A program made the position numbers and the translations under genes. A stretch of DNA of 26,680 bases, taken from assembly GCF_027857615.1 (NCBI RefSeq), contig NZ_JAQIFT010000011.1:1-26680 (forward strand). Direction: 5' to 3'. Below, one piece after another: positions 6,285-14,868 of this stretch (positions are counted from its first letter, which is position 1; each line of letters starts with the position of its first letter). Origin of the DNA: Holtiella tumoricola (GTDB taxonomy: Bacteria; Bacillota; Clostridia; Lachnospirales; Cellulosilyticaceae). A model generated the notes under the pieces. That model saw only the letters and a program-made list of their open reading frames with translations, did not search any database and was not told the origin of the DNA.

Positions 6285-7622
6285 ATGAAACTTAGAAAAG
6301 CATTTGTTACATTAACCGCATTAACAGCCATTACAGTGACAACTTTTGCAGCACCTACTCAAACAATTATGACTAAAGATGAAGCAACCAATCTTGTACT
6401 TCAAATGATGCCTCGTGGAAGCGAACACCTCTCAACAAGTTATGATACAGATGACCAAGAGTATGAAGTGAAGATACATAACGGTGGAACAAAAGAAAAA
6501 TTTGAAGTTAAGGTAGATGCAGTGTTAAAATCAGTAGAAGAATTAGACAGCGAAACATATGTAGGCTTTGATGAGAAGGCTAAAAATAGAGTTAAGAAAA
6601 ATGGAAAATATAATCCGAAGTTAAATGAAAAAGAGATTATTGCACTTGTAGAAAGAACTTATCCAGGTGCTGTAGTTAAAAGCGTTGAGCTTGAGAAAGA
6701 CAATGGTTTTTGGATTTATGAAGTGGAATTTAAATCAACAGCAGTATATGGTTCATTAGAAATGGATCCTGAAACAGGTAGAACACTAGAAAGAGATTTA
6801 ACATTTAATTGTTTAGGTTCAGTGGATAAACCAACAACACTTCCAAGTGATGAAATTGTAGAGGGCGTTGTAACAGAAAACCAAGCAATTCAAAAAATCT
6901 ACAATAAACTTCCAAAAGGTTCAACTTTTGTAGGAAGCAAGAGAATTATTGAGAACCAAAAAGTAAAGTATGAAATGACATTTACTTATAAAGCCTATCA
7001 TATTGAAGTAACAGTAGATGGAAGCAATGGTTTAGTAGATGATGCAGAAGTGTTTACATTACAAGAAGTAGATAAAAATGCAGTAAATCGTTATGAAAAT
7101 GGCAGATATGTAGCCAAATATTCACCTGCACAAATTGAAGCTATTGTACTCAAACATATTCCTGAAGGCAAAGTAACCAATGTACAAATGAGCCTTTCAC
7201 GTAATCTATGGGTGTATGACGTAGATGTAACATTAGAAAATGGTACAATGGACCTTATTGTGTGTCCAGAAACAGGTGCATTAATGAGTCTTGATCTAGA
7301 TATGAAACATACAGAAGTACCTATGGTACCAATTGAACCATCTAAACCAGTAAAACCAGAAGTAAATGATAAGCTTCTTACAGAAGCACAAGTTAAAGCA
7401 TTAGTTATGAAACTTGTACCATCAGGAAAAATCATAGAGATTGAACTTGATAAAGATGATAACAAATGGATCTATGAAGTAGAAGTAATTGATGCAAAAT
7501 ATGAATACAACATTGAGATTGATGCAAAGACAGGTAAGACAGTAGAGTTCGATAAAGAAGCATTAGATGATGAGCATGATGATTTTGACCATGACGATCA
7601 TGATGAAAGAGATGACGATTAA
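6285..7622 (+). CDS. Secreted protein with five PepSY-like repeats and acidic His tail
   Basis: A 445-residue exported protein. The ATG at 6285 was preferred over an in-frame upstream start because AAGGAG lies 9 bases before it and a signal peptide begins there: KLRK, a hydrophobic stretch to about residue 21, and an AA-P cleavage region. Five repeats of about 83 residues begin near residues 30, 113, 196, 279 and 365. Each has an N-terminal helix (for example TEAQVKALVMKLVP), a strand with WIYEVEV, and a closing DxxTGxxxxxD turn, the PepSY pattern. The C-terminus (427-445) is almost all Asp, Glu and His, suggesting metal binding. PepSY domains are thought to inhibit or chaperone extracellular peptidases; no peptidase gene is next to it. 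Alternatives: a wall-associated metal buffer or structural protein. Confidence 0.8.
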   Translation: MKLRKAFVTLTALTAITVTTFAAPTQTIMTKDEATNLVLQMMPRGSEHLSTSYDTDDQEYEVKIHNGGTKEKFEVKVDAVLKSVEELDSETYVGFDEKAKNRVKKNGKYNPKLNEKEIIALVERTYPGAVVKSVELEKDNGFWIYEVEFKSTAVYGSLEMDPETGRTLERDLTFNCLGSVDKPTTLPSDEIVEGVVTENQAIQKIYNKLPKGSTFVGSKRIIENQKVKYEMTFTYKAYHIEVTVDGSNGLVDDAEVFTLQEVDKNAVNRYENGRYVAKYSPAQIEAIVLKHIPEGKVTNVQMSLSRNLWVYDVDVTLENGTMDLIVCPETGALMSLDLDMKHTEVPMVPIEPSKPVKPEVNDKLLTEAQVKALVMKLVPSGKIIEIELDKDDNKWIYEVEVIDAKYEYNIEIDAKTGKTVEFDKEALDDEHDDFDHDDHDERDDD

Positions 7623-7629
7623 TCACTAC

Positions 7630-7687
7630 AATCCAAATAATAAAAGCCACAAGTACACAGGGACTTGTGGCTTTTATTATTTGGATT
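7630..7687. terminator. Perfect 25-bp hairpin, bidirectional terminator type
   Basis: Arms 7630-7654 and 7663-7687 are perfectly complementary over 25 bp with an 8-base loop. The core GCCACAAGT/ACTTGTGGC is flanked by an A-run on one side and a T-run on the other, so it can stop transcription from either direction. It begins eight bases after the PepSY stop codon. Confidence 0.85.
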
Positions 7688-7726
7688 AAAACTTAAAAGA
7701 AATGATAAAAAGGAAAAAAAGACTAA

Positions 7727-7755
7727 TTGACAAAAATAGCAATATAGATTATAGT
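7727..7755 (+). promoter_or_regulatory. Sigma-A promoter of the symporter gene
   Basis: Perfect TTGACA (7727-7732), 17-base spacer, TATAGT (7750-7755). The leader of about 50 bases contains a small GTTTTT/AAAAAC dyad near 7770-7787. Confidence 0.75.
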
Positions 7756-7813
7756 GTGACAAGCGGACAAATGTTTTTGGTATAAAAACAAACAAGACAA
7801 CAAGGGGGACAAA

Positions 7814-8974
7814 ATGAAAAAACTATCTTTAATTGCTAGAATTATAATATGTTTGATTATAGGCATTATACTGGGTCTTATTTGTAAACAATTTGCGTGG
7901 ATTATTCCTATGCGAATCTTGGTTACATCGGAAGGGCTATTTGGAAGTTTTTTATCTTTCATGATCCCATTAATTATTATAGGCTTTATTATTCCAGGTA
8001 TTGCTTCACTAGGTAATCAATCAGGCAAAGGGCTTATAGTTACAACTATGGTTGCCTATGCCTCAACCATTTCAGCAGGAATGTTAGCATGGTTTGTAGG
8101 AGATACAGTACTTCCAACACTTATAAAGAGTGGTGATATGTTTAATCAGGCAAGCCAGTTTACAGAACCTTATTTTTCTATTGAAATGCCACCTATTATG
8201 GGTGTAATGTCAGCTTTGGTACTTGCCTTTGTACTAGGTATTGGACTATCTAAAATAAAAAATAGTGTGCTATTAAAAGGTGTAGAAGAGCTAAATACTT
8301 TAATTTTAATGGTCGTACAAAGTATTTTAATTCCATTAGTTCCTTTGTACATAGGATGTATTTTTGCAAGGCTTAGCTTTAGTGGAGAAATTTTGTTAAC
8401 ACTTAAATCCTTTGGAGTGGTTTATATAATCTTATTTTCTTTACAAATTATTTATATCGTGTTGCAATACATCATTGCTGGAATTCTTAAAAAGGATAAT
8501 CCTTTTAAAATGATTAAAAATATGGTGCCAGCATATTTAACAGCTGTTGGTACACAGTCATCAGCAGCAACGATTCCTGTCACATTAGAATGTGCAAGGA
8601 AAAATAATATCAGTGAAGAGATATTAGGGTTTGTGATTCCTTTAGGAGCGACAATCCATTTAGCAGGAGATACAATTACACTTGTACTAACTTCTATGGC
8701 AGTTATGTATATGAGAGGGCAAGTACCAACCTTTGAAATGATGATGCCTTTCATTTTAATGTTAGGTGTAACAATGGTGGCTGCACCTGGTGTCCCTGGA
8801 GGGGGTGTTATGGCGGCTCTTGGAGTATTGGAATCCATGCTTGGATTTGGAGGAATAGAAAAGCCTCTTATGATTGCACTACATGCAGCACAAGATAGTT
8901 TTGGAACTGCAACAAATATAACAGGTGATGGTGCGATTGCAGCGATAGTAGAAGTAATTCTTAAGAAAAAATAA
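7814..8974 (+). CDS. Dicarboxylate/amino acid:cation symporter (DAACS family)
   Basis: A 386-residue integral membrane protein with eight or more hydrophobic segments, of the glutamate transporter (SDF) fold. Diagnostic parts are the first helix (SLIARIIICLIIGIILG), the HP1 re-entrant loop with GTQSSAATIP (246-255), a PGVPGGG stretch in HP2, and the last-helix signature QDSFGTATNITGDGA (360-374), in which Asn368 and Asp372 occupy the substrate- and cation-binding positions. It would import an acidic or neutral amino acid or a C4-dicarboxylate with sodium or protons. The SSAAT and TNITGDG variants are typical of the clostridial subgroup of unknown substrate. The ATG follows AAGGGGG. It is a single-gene unit with its own promoter and a terminator fused to its stop codon. 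Confidence 0.9.
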   Translation: MKKLSLIARIIICLIIGIILGLICKQFAWIIPMRILVTSEGLFGSFLSFMIPLIIIGFIIPGIASLGNQSGKGLIVTTMVAYASTISAGMLAWFVGDTVLPTLIKSGDMFNQASQFTEPYFSIEMPPIMGVMSALVLAFVLGIGLSKIKNSVLLKGVEELNTLILMVVQSILIPLVPLYIGCIFARLSFSGEILLTLKSFGVVYIILFSLQIIYIVLQYIIAGILKKDNPFKMIKNMVPAYLTAVGTQSSAATIPVTLECARKNNISEEILGFVIPLGATIHLAGDTITLVLTSMAVMYMRGQVPTFEMMMPFILMLGVTMVAAPGVPGGGVMAALGVLESMLGFGGIEKPLMIALHAAQDSFGTATNITGDGAIAAIVEVILKKK

Positions 8975-9004
8975 AGGACTTGGACAAATTGTCCAAGTCC
9001 TTTA
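8972..9004. terminator. Shared convergent terminator fused to the symporter stop codon
   Basis: Perfect 16-bp arms 8972-8987 and 8989-9004 around a single central A; the TAA stop of the symporter is the first triplet of the left arm, and the AraC stop codon on the minus strand begins two bases beyond the right arm. The palindrome should terminate both convergent genes. Confidence 0.8.
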
Positions 9005-9005
9005 C

Positions 9006-9851
9006 TTATAGGGGGAGTGTTCTAAAAGCAGTAGGTGTATAACCTGTTACTTTTTTGAAAGAGCTCATAAAATTACTTTCACTATTAAAGCCAACCTCAA
9101 AAGCAATTTCTTTTACAAGCATGGATGTACTTTTAAGAAGATATTTACTTTGATTAATGCGTAAGGTAATAAGATAATCGTAGGGTGTACGTCCTGTTTC
9201 TTTTTTAAAGAGTCTTGTAAAGTAGTAAGGACTAAGAGTAACTTGGTAGGCTAAGTCTTCTAACGTTATAGGTTCTTTAAAGTGAACTTTCATATATTCA
9301 ATAGCATGGTCAACGGGAGATAATGTATGCAGTTCATTGGTAGATAAATGAGAAGAAAGTGTAAAGAGTTCACATAATAATTGATTGATTTGGCAAGATA
9401 CAAGTGCCTCATTAATAGATGATTGCGTACTAAAGTAATCAATAAAATCTAAAAGAAGTCTTGAAATACTTGTAGGTGTATTGGCATTAATAATACTACC
9501 AAAGCGCTCGATAATAAGGTTATAGTATTGAGCGCTTATATTTCCATCAAAATGTAACCAAGCAATTTCCCATGAGGAGGTAAAGTAAGTATGTTGTTTA
9601 TAGCAATCAAGAAAGAGCAGGCAACCCTCATCTAAAGTATAGGTTTGATTACCAGAAATAACAGTACCTGAACCTTTTATGACATAGAGTAATAAGTAGC
9701 TCTGATGCTCTTTACGTGTGACATGATAGTTGTGATCACATAGAAAATATCCCATAGAGATTGGATAGAAAAATAATGATTTTGCAAGTTGACTAGGGGT
9801 ATAGAACAAAATACTTGAATCTGGTAATACACCCTTTTCAATTATGTACAT
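9006..9851 (-). CDS. AraC-family transcriptional regulator (cupin sensor)
   Basis: A 281-residue regulator. The N-terminal half holds a cupin-like ligand pocket (HQSYLLLYVIKGSGTV, then LDEGCLLFLDCYKQHTYF), and the C-terminal 95 residues contain the two helix-turn-helix units of AraC/XylS proteins: ITLEDLAYQVTLSPYYFTRL, and EIAFEVGFNSESNFMSSFKK followed by TGYTPTAFR. The start at 9851 is chosen because GGAGG lies 6 bases upstream; an upstream in-frame extension is hydrophobic and has no ribosome binding site. It is divergent from the DUF5107-TPR gene across 120 bases, so it most likely activates that gene in response to a sugar, as for other AraC proteins of this shape (inference). Confidence 0.9.
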   Translation of the reverse strand: MYIIEKGVLPDSSILFYTPSQLAKSLFFYPISMGYFLCDHNYHVTRKEHQSYLLLYVIKGSGTVISGNQTYTLDEGCLLFLDCYKQHTYFTSSWEIAWLHFDGNISAQYYNLIIERFGSIINANTPTSISRLLLDFIDYFSTQSSINEALVSCQINQLLCELFTLSSHLSTNELHTLSPVDHAIEYMKVHFKEPITLEDLAYQVTLSPYYFTRLFKKETGRTPYDYLITLRINQSKYLLKSTSMLVKEIAFEVGFNSESNFMSSFKKVTGYTPTAFRTLPL

Positions 9852-9936
9852 GATACACCTCCAAAGAGCAATATTTATAAGTAAGAAAGCAAGTATGTGT
9901 AATGTATAAATAATAAAAATATTATAGTATAAGTTT

Positions 9937-9952
9937 ATCAATCAATCAATCA
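9937..9952. repeat. Tetranucleotide repeat (ATCA)x4
   Basis: Four perfect copies of ATCA in the divergent AraC/DUF5107 control region, ending a few bases before the ribosome binding site of the DUF5107 gene. No confident promoter could be placed in 9852-9971; TATAGT at about 9923 is a possible -10 for the plus strand. Confidence 0.8.
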
Positions 9953-9971
9953 AATGGTGGAGGGACATTTT

Positions 9972-12900
9972 ATGAATCAGAGCGTTAAGGTTTGGGAAGA
10001 GCAAGTTATAATACCTACATATGAAGTTGGAAAGCCGGATAAGAACCCTATGTTTTTAGAAAAGAGAGTGTACCAAGGAAGTAGTGGTAAAGTTTATCCT
10101 TATCCTGTTATTGATAAAATATATGATGAAAAAATAGATAAAACTTATCAAGTTGTTTATTTAGAAAATGATTACCTCCAAGTAATGATTATGCCAGAGC
10201 TTGGCGGAAGAATACAAAGGGCCTTAGACAAGACTAATAATTATGATTTTGTGTATTATAATCATGTGATTAAGCCAGCACTTGTAGGGCTTGTGGGACC
10301 ATGGATTTCTGGGGGAATCGAATTTAATTGGCCACAGCATCACAGGCCCAATACATATGGCCCAGTAGATTACCATATTGAAGAAAATAAGGATGGAAGC
10401 AAAACAGTATGGGTCAGTGAAATTGATAGAATGTATGGAACAAAAGGAATGGCAGGATTTACTCTTTATCCAGATAAGGCTTATATAGAAATCAAGGGAC
10501 AACTTTATAATAGAACAGATGAAAATCAAACTTTCCTTTGGTGGGCAAATCCAGCTGTAGCAGTCAATGATTATACACAGTCTGTATTTCCACCAGATGT
10601 GCATGCTGTTATGGATCATGGGAAACGGGATGTATCTAAGTTCCCTATCGCGACAGGAACCTATTATAAAATGGATTACTCAGAAGGCGTAGATATCTCT
10701 AGATACAAAAATATCCCTGTCCCTACATCTTACATGGCTTACAAATCAGATTATAACTTTGTGGGAGGATATGATAACGCTGTTGGGGCAGGTATTTTAC
10801 ATGTTGCTAATCATCATATTTCACCAGGGAAAAAGCAATGGACTTGGGGATGTGGAGACTTTGGTAAGGCTTGGGATCGCAATTTGACAGATGAAGATGG
10901 GCCCTATATTGAATTAATGACAGGAATCTATACAGATAATCAACCAGATTTTACATGGCTTACACCTTATGAAGAAAAGACCTTTATTCAATACTTTATG
11001 CCCTATAAAGGGATTGGTTATGTAAAAAATGCAACAAAAGATATGGCTTTGAGTACACAAGTGAGAGAGGGAAAAGCAAAAGTTGGTGTTTATACCACAA
11101 CACCGATGACTAATATCCATGTAGAATTTGTAGGGAAAGAGCAAGTTTATATTGATGAGGTGCTTTCACTTGACCCTTCAATGGCATTTGTAAAAGAAGT
11201 ATATGTAGGTGAAGAAAAAGAATATGAACTTACACTTCGTGTAACAAATGAAAGAGGAGCATTAATTCTAGAATATACAGCTAAAGAACCAGAAATTGAA
11301 GAAATACCAGAGCCGGCTAAACCTATTGGAGAGCCAGAAACACTTAAAAACACAGAAGCTTTATATTTAGCAGGTAAGCATATTGAACAATACCGCCATG
11401 CCACCTATGAGCCAGATCCTTACTACTTAGAAGGATTAAAAAGAGATCCCAAGGATATACGTATTAACACGGCATATGGTTCTTTACTTCTTAGAAGAGG
11501 ATTATTTGAAAAGAGTGAGACATATTTTAGACAGGCAGTTAAGAGTGCTATAAGACATAGTCCCAATCCATACGATGGAGAGGGATATTACTTACTTGGA
11601 CTTAGCTTGAAGTATCAACAAAAATATGAAGCAGCCTATGCAGCTTTCTACAAGGCAACATGGAATAGTGAGTATCAACATGCAGGTTATTATCAAATTG
11701 CTCAAATCGATGCATTAAAGGGGAACTACCAAGAGGCACTAGAACATATTGAGATGTCTATAGTTAGAAACTATCATAGTATAGATGCAAGACATTTAAA
11801 GGTGGCTCTTCTTAGAAAGTTAGGAAGATTAGAAGAAGCTCTAACCTTTGCATATGAAACAGAGACTATTGATGGATTAGACAGATTAGTGAAAAATGAG
11901 ATAGCATTAATTTTAAAAGAACAAGAAAGGCCATATACAGCGATTAAGGAAAGGATTCGAACAGATGATTTTCAAATGCCACTTATTCTTGCAAGGAATT
12001 ATATGCAAAGTGGTATGTATGAAGAAGCGATAGAGGCTTTACAAATAGGGAGCTATCCATTGAATGACTACTATATTGGATACTGCATGTACAAGTTAGG
12101 AGATTTAGAAAGGTGCCTGAGATACTATGAAAAAGGTGAAAAAGGATGTCCGGATTATTGTTTCCCAAATGATTTGATGGATATTACTGTCTTAGAGCAT
12201 GTCCAATCCATACTTCAAAATGCAGGAATGGCAGCTTATTACTTAGGCAATTTATGGTATGACAGGAAGCAATATGATGCGGCAGTAGTAGGATGGGAAG
12301 CATGTATAAGCGTATATCCAACATTTGCAACACCTTACCGTAATTTATCTCTTGCATATTATAATAAGTTTCAGCAACCAGAACAAGCAAAAGTAATGTT
12401 AGAAAAAGCTTTTGCACTCAATCAAAAAGATGCAAGAGTATTCTTAGAATTAGATCAACTTTATAAAAAACTTAATGTAAGTATAGAGGAGAGGTTAGTT
12501 CACTTCAAAGCCCATTTGGATCTTGTAGAAATACGCGATGACTTATATGTTGAATACGTTACTTTACTTAATTCAGTCAAGGCATATGAAGTAGCAAAAA
12601 GGCTTATTGCCAAGAGACAATTCCATCCATGGGAAGGTGGCGAAGGGAAAGTCACCAAGCAATATGTCAAAGCGCAAATAGGATGTGCAAGACGATGCAT
12701 GAAGGAAAAGGCATATGAAGAGGCCATTAGATTACTCCTAGAGGCATTATCTTATCCCAATAATTTAGGGGAAGGTAAATTAGCAGGGAGTACAGATAAT
12801 GAAGTTTACTTTAACTTAGGTCTTTGTTATGAAGAAATAGGAGAAAGTGAACAAGCTAAAGCAAACTTTTTGAAAGCAACATTAGGTATTGATGAACCTA

Positions 12901-13238
12901 CAAGTGTTATGTATTATAACGACCAACCACCAGAAAATATATTTTTCCAAGGTTTAGCTTATAGAGCATTAGGAGATGAGAAGCAAGCTAGAAGTAGATT
13001 TAACAAGCTGTTAAGTTATGGCGAAAAACATTTATTTGATGAAGTTAAAATAGATTACTTTGCAGTATCTTTACCCGATTTTTTAATCTTTGATGATAAC
13101 TTAAATAAGCGTAATGAAATGCATTGTAATTATCTAATAGGGTTAGGAAAACTTGGGCTAGGAGATAAAGAAAAAGCAAAGGAGTATTTTATTAAGGCAT
13201 TAGAAATCGATTGTGCTCATCAACAGATTATGCAATGA
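9972..13238 (+). CDS. DUF5107 domain protein with C-terminal TPR array
   Basis: A 1088-residue protein without signal peptide or membrane segments. Residues about 30-350 form a beta-rich DUF5107 domain that resembles a galactose-mutarotase or glycosidase beta-supersandwich: MPELGGRIQRALDKT (74-88), GGIEFNWPQHHRP (114-126), WWANPAV (190-196), WGCGDFGKAWDRN (292-304) and GPYIELMTGIYTDNQPDF (310-327). Glu117, Glu313 and Asp326 lie in these conserved-looking blocks and could be catalytic or sugar-binding. A short beta domain follows, and from about residue 460 to the end run many TPR-type helical pairs (for example GNYQEALEHIEMS, GDKEKAKEYFIKALEID). The ATG at 9972 was chosen over one at 9954 because GGAGGG sits 7 bases upstream of it. 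Divergent AraC regulation fits a carbohydrate role; the reaction is unknown to me. Confidence 0.82.
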   Translation: MNQSVKVWEEQVIIPTYEVGKPDKNPMFLEKRVYQGSSGKVYPYPVIDKIYDEKIDKTYQVVYLENDYLQVMIMPELGGRIQRALDKTNNYDFVYYNHVIKPALVGLVGPWISGGIEFNWPQHHRPNTYGPVDYHIEENKDGSKTVWVSEIDRMYGTKGMAGFTLYPDKAYIEIKGQLYNRTDENQTFLWWANPAVAVNDYTQSVFPPDVHAVMDHGKRDVSKFPIATGTYYKMDYSEGVDISRYKNIPVPTSYMAYKSDYNFVGGYDNAVGAGILHVANHHISPGKKQWTWGCGDFGKAWDRNLTDEDGPYIELMTGIYTDNQPDFTWLTPYEEKTFIQYFMPYKGIGYVKNATKDMALSTQVREGKAKVGVYTTTPMTNIHVEFVGKEQVYIDEVLSLDPSMAFVKEVYVGEEKEYELTLRVTNERGALILEYTAKEPEIEEIPEPAKPIGEPETLKNTEALYLAGKHIEQYRHATYEPDPYYLEGLKRDPKDIRINTAYGSLLLRRGLFEKSETYFRQAVKSAIRHSPNPYDGEGYYLLGLSLKYQQKYEAAYAAFYKATWNSEYQHAGYYQIAQIDALKGNYQEALEHIEMSIVRNYHSIDARHLKVALLRKLGRLEEALTFAYETETIDGLDRLVKNEIALILKEQERPYTAIKERIRTDDFQMPLILARNYMQSGMYEEAIEALQIGSYPLNDYYIGYCMYKLGDLERCLRYYEKGEKGCPDYCFPNDLMDITVLEHVQSILQNAGMAAYYLGNLWYDRKQYDAAVVGWEACISVYPTFATPYRNLSLAYYNKFQQPEQAKVMLEKAFALNQKDARVFLELDQLYKKLNVSIEERLVHFKAHLDLVEIRDDLYVEYVTLLNSVKAYEVAKRLIAKRQFHPWEGGEGKVTKQYVKAQIGCARRCMKEKAYEEAIRLLLEALSYPNNLGEGKLAGSTDNEVYFNLGLCYEEIGESEQAKANFLKATLGIDEPTSVMYYNDQPPENIFFQGLAYRALGDEKQARSRFNKLLSYGEKHLFDEVKIDYFAVSLPDFLIFDDNLNKRNEMHCNYLIGLGKLGLGDKEKAKEYFIKALEIDCAHQQIMQ

Positions 13239-13263
13239 GCAGAAGCATAAAGAGTGTATACTG

Positions 13264-13272
13264 TGGTATAAT
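13264..13272 (+). promoter_or_regulatory. Extended -10 promoter of the YitT-family gene
   Basis: TGGTATAAT is an extended -10 (TG-N-TATAAT) about 50 bases before the start codon. No good -35 is visible, which is typical for extended -10 promoters. I see no terminator between the DUF5107 gene and this site, so some read-through is possible. Confidence 0.55.
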
Positions 13273-13320
13273 GTATAAGGTTTATCATGATACTAAAGAC
13301 AGAGAAAGGAATAGAAGATA

Positions 13321-14166
13321 ATGCCAATGAAAAAGATTTTAACGATTTTACTAGGCAATACTTTGTATGCTTTGGCAGTTGCACTCTTTATTTTGCCCAA
13401 TAACCTTATTACTGGTGGGAGTACAGGTTTAGCGCTTGTTTTTCAGCATCAGTTTGGTATACCTGTTTCCGTTTTTGTAGGTATTTTCAATGTCATCATG
13501 TTTGTAGCAGGTGCATTTGTCTTAGGAAAGGCCTTTGCCCTTACAACAATTTTAAGTACATTTTATTACCCATTTATTTTGGGAGTTTTTGAAAGATGGT
13601 TTGGTGGAAGTGGTATAACCAATGATACGATGCTTGCTACGGTATTTGCAGGTCTACTTATTGGAGCAGGAATCGGAATGGTTATTCGTTCGGGTGCTTC
13701 AACAGGAGGGATGGATATTCCGCCACTTATTTTAAATAAGAAGTTAAAGTTACCTGTTTCTATGACCATGTCTATATTTGACTGTCTCATCTTATTAACC
13801 CAAATGATTTTCTCAAGCAAAGAACAAATTCTTTATGGCATTTTGCTTGTACTACTTTATACTACAGTGTTAGATAAAGTATTAATGATAGGGCGAAATC
13901 AGATGCAGGTTAAGATTATAAGTGAGAAAAGTGAAGCCATTAGTGAGGCGATTCGTACCAAGTTAGATCGAGGCACAACATTGATTCATAGCGAGGGTGG
14001 ACATACACGTAAAGAAGGCTATGCTGTACTTACAGTAGTATCTAGCAGAGAACTTTCTAAAGTCAATGATTTGACCATGAGCATTGATGAAAATGCTTTT
14101 ATGATTATTAATCAAGTGAATGAAGTTCGAGGTCGAGGCTTTACATTACATAAGGAATATATGTAG
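13321..14166 (+). CDS. YitT-family membrane protein (DUF161 plus DUF2179)
   Basis: A 281-residue protein with the standard YitT layout. The first 195 residues contain five or six membrane segments with the family signature ALFILPNNLITGGSTGLALV near the N-terminus and RSGASTGGMDIPPLIL in the middle. Residues from about 200 form the cytoplasmic DUF2179 domain, with HSEGGHTRKEGYAVLTVV and a C-terminal NEVRGRGFT. YitT proteins are common and multi-copy in Firmicutes, but the transported substrate is not established. Translation starts at ATG 13321, with AAAGGA about 10 bases upstream; the second ATG at 13327 is an equally possible start. It has its own promoter and terminator. Confidence 0.9.
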   Translation: MPMKKILTILLGNTLYALAVALFILPNNLITGGSTGLALVFQHQFGIPVSVFVGIFNVIMFVAGAFVLGKAFALTTILSTFYYPFILGVFERWFGGSGITNDTMLATVFAGLLIGAGIGMVIRSGASTGGMDIPPLILNKKLKLPVSMTMSIFDCLILLTQMIFSSKEQILYGILLVLLYTTVLDKVLMIGRNQMQVKIISEKSEAISEAIRTKLDRGTTLIHSEGGHTRKEGYAVLTVVSSRELSKVNDLTMSIDENAFMIINQVNEVRGRGFTLHKEYM

Positions 14167-14170
14167 GATG

Positions 14171-14213
14171 AAATAACCTAAAAGAATGAATATATCTTTT
14201 AGGTTATTTTATT
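14171..14213 (+). terminator. Intrinsic terminator after the YitT gene
   Basis: Perfect 15-bp arms (14171-14185 and 14195-14209) with a 9-base loop and a T-rich tail. A shared A/T-run symmetry makes it potentially active on both strands. Confidence 0.85.
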
Positions 14214-14233
14214 TTAGATGTATGAGTGATTTT

Positions 14234-14262
14234 TTGAAAATGAGACAAAATAGCTATAGGAT
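14234..14262 (+). promoter_or_regulatory. Promoter of the DUF308 gene
   Basis: TTGAAA (14234-14239), 17-base spacer, TAGGAT (14257-14262), about 28 bases before the start codon. Confidence 0.55.
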
Positions 14263-14289
14263 AAAAATTATAAATCAAGGAGTGCAAGA

Positions 14290-14793
14290 ATGAAAAACTA
14301 TATTGATAAATTATTTATTCTAGATGGTATTTTGCTTGCTGTAGTGGGAATTTTATTTTTCTTATGTCCATTACAATCTTTATTAAGTTTTGCTTTTTTA
14401 ATAGGCATACTCATGATTGGAGCGGCCATATCAAAGATTGTACATGGATGGCATAGTTCATTTAAAATGTATACTTTAATATCAGGTGTTATAGATATTT
14501 TATTTGGGCTTATCCTCATTATTTCACCAATGGCAACCATAGAAATGTTACTTGTATTTTATGGTGCATGGTCTCTAGTAAGAGGATTATTTGAACTTGT
14601 CATAGCTTTTAAAAATAAAAATTTAGGTTTGAATTTTAGAACTATACAAGGAGTAGTTACTGTAATTATTGGTCTACTTATTGTTCTTTCACCAGTGGCT
14701 ATAGTCTTTATAATTCCTTATATTCCTTACATTATAGGTGCTTATTTTATCTTCTTAGCAGGAAGTGAAGTTTATATAGGATGCCATGCCTAA
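14290..14793 (+). CDS. HdeD/DUF308 family small membrane protein
   Basis: A 167-residue protein made almost entirely of hydrophobic helices, about six, arranged as three similar hairpins. Each hairpin has the pattern of a G-rich helix followed by a short polar turn, for example DGILLAVVGILFFLCP, GVIDILFGLILIISP and GVVTVIIGLLIVLSP. That repeated G-x(n)-SP ending is the DUF308 (HdeD-like) signature. E. coli HdeD is linked to acid resistance at high cell density, but clostridial members have no proven role. AAGGAG lies 7 bases before the ATG. It is a single-gene unit between two terminators. Confidence 0.85.
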   Translation: MKNYIDKLFILDGILLAVVGILFFLCPLQSLLSFAFLIGILMIGAAISKIVHGWHSSFKMYTLISGVIDILFGLILIISPMATIEMLLVFYGAWSLVRGLFELVIAFKNKNLGLNFRTIQGVVTVIIGLLIVLSPVAIVFIIPYIPYIIGAYFIFLAGSEVYIGCHA

Positions 14794-14820
14794 AGTTTTA
14801 AAATAAAATATGAATGATAT

Positions 14821-14868
14821 AAATCCAGAAAGCTTGCTAGGTGATGAGCTTCTGGATTTATTTTTTTA
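14821..14868 (+). terminator. Intrinsic terminator after the DUF308 gene
   Basis: Left arm 14821-14834 pairs with right arm 14847-14859 (one bulged A), followed by a long T-run. It ends at the base before the CTTAAG repeats of the next promoter region. Confidence 0.85.

Noticed and set aside
9954..9971. Upstream ATG as the start of the DUF5107 protein
   Set aside because: The Shine-Dalgarno lies after this ATG and is correctly spaced only for the ATG at 9972.
10224..10619. A 131-codon minus-strand frame in the DUF5107 gene
   Set aside because: Composition rich in Ile, Cys and Trp, typical of antisense reading; the plus-strand gene is continuous and recognisable.
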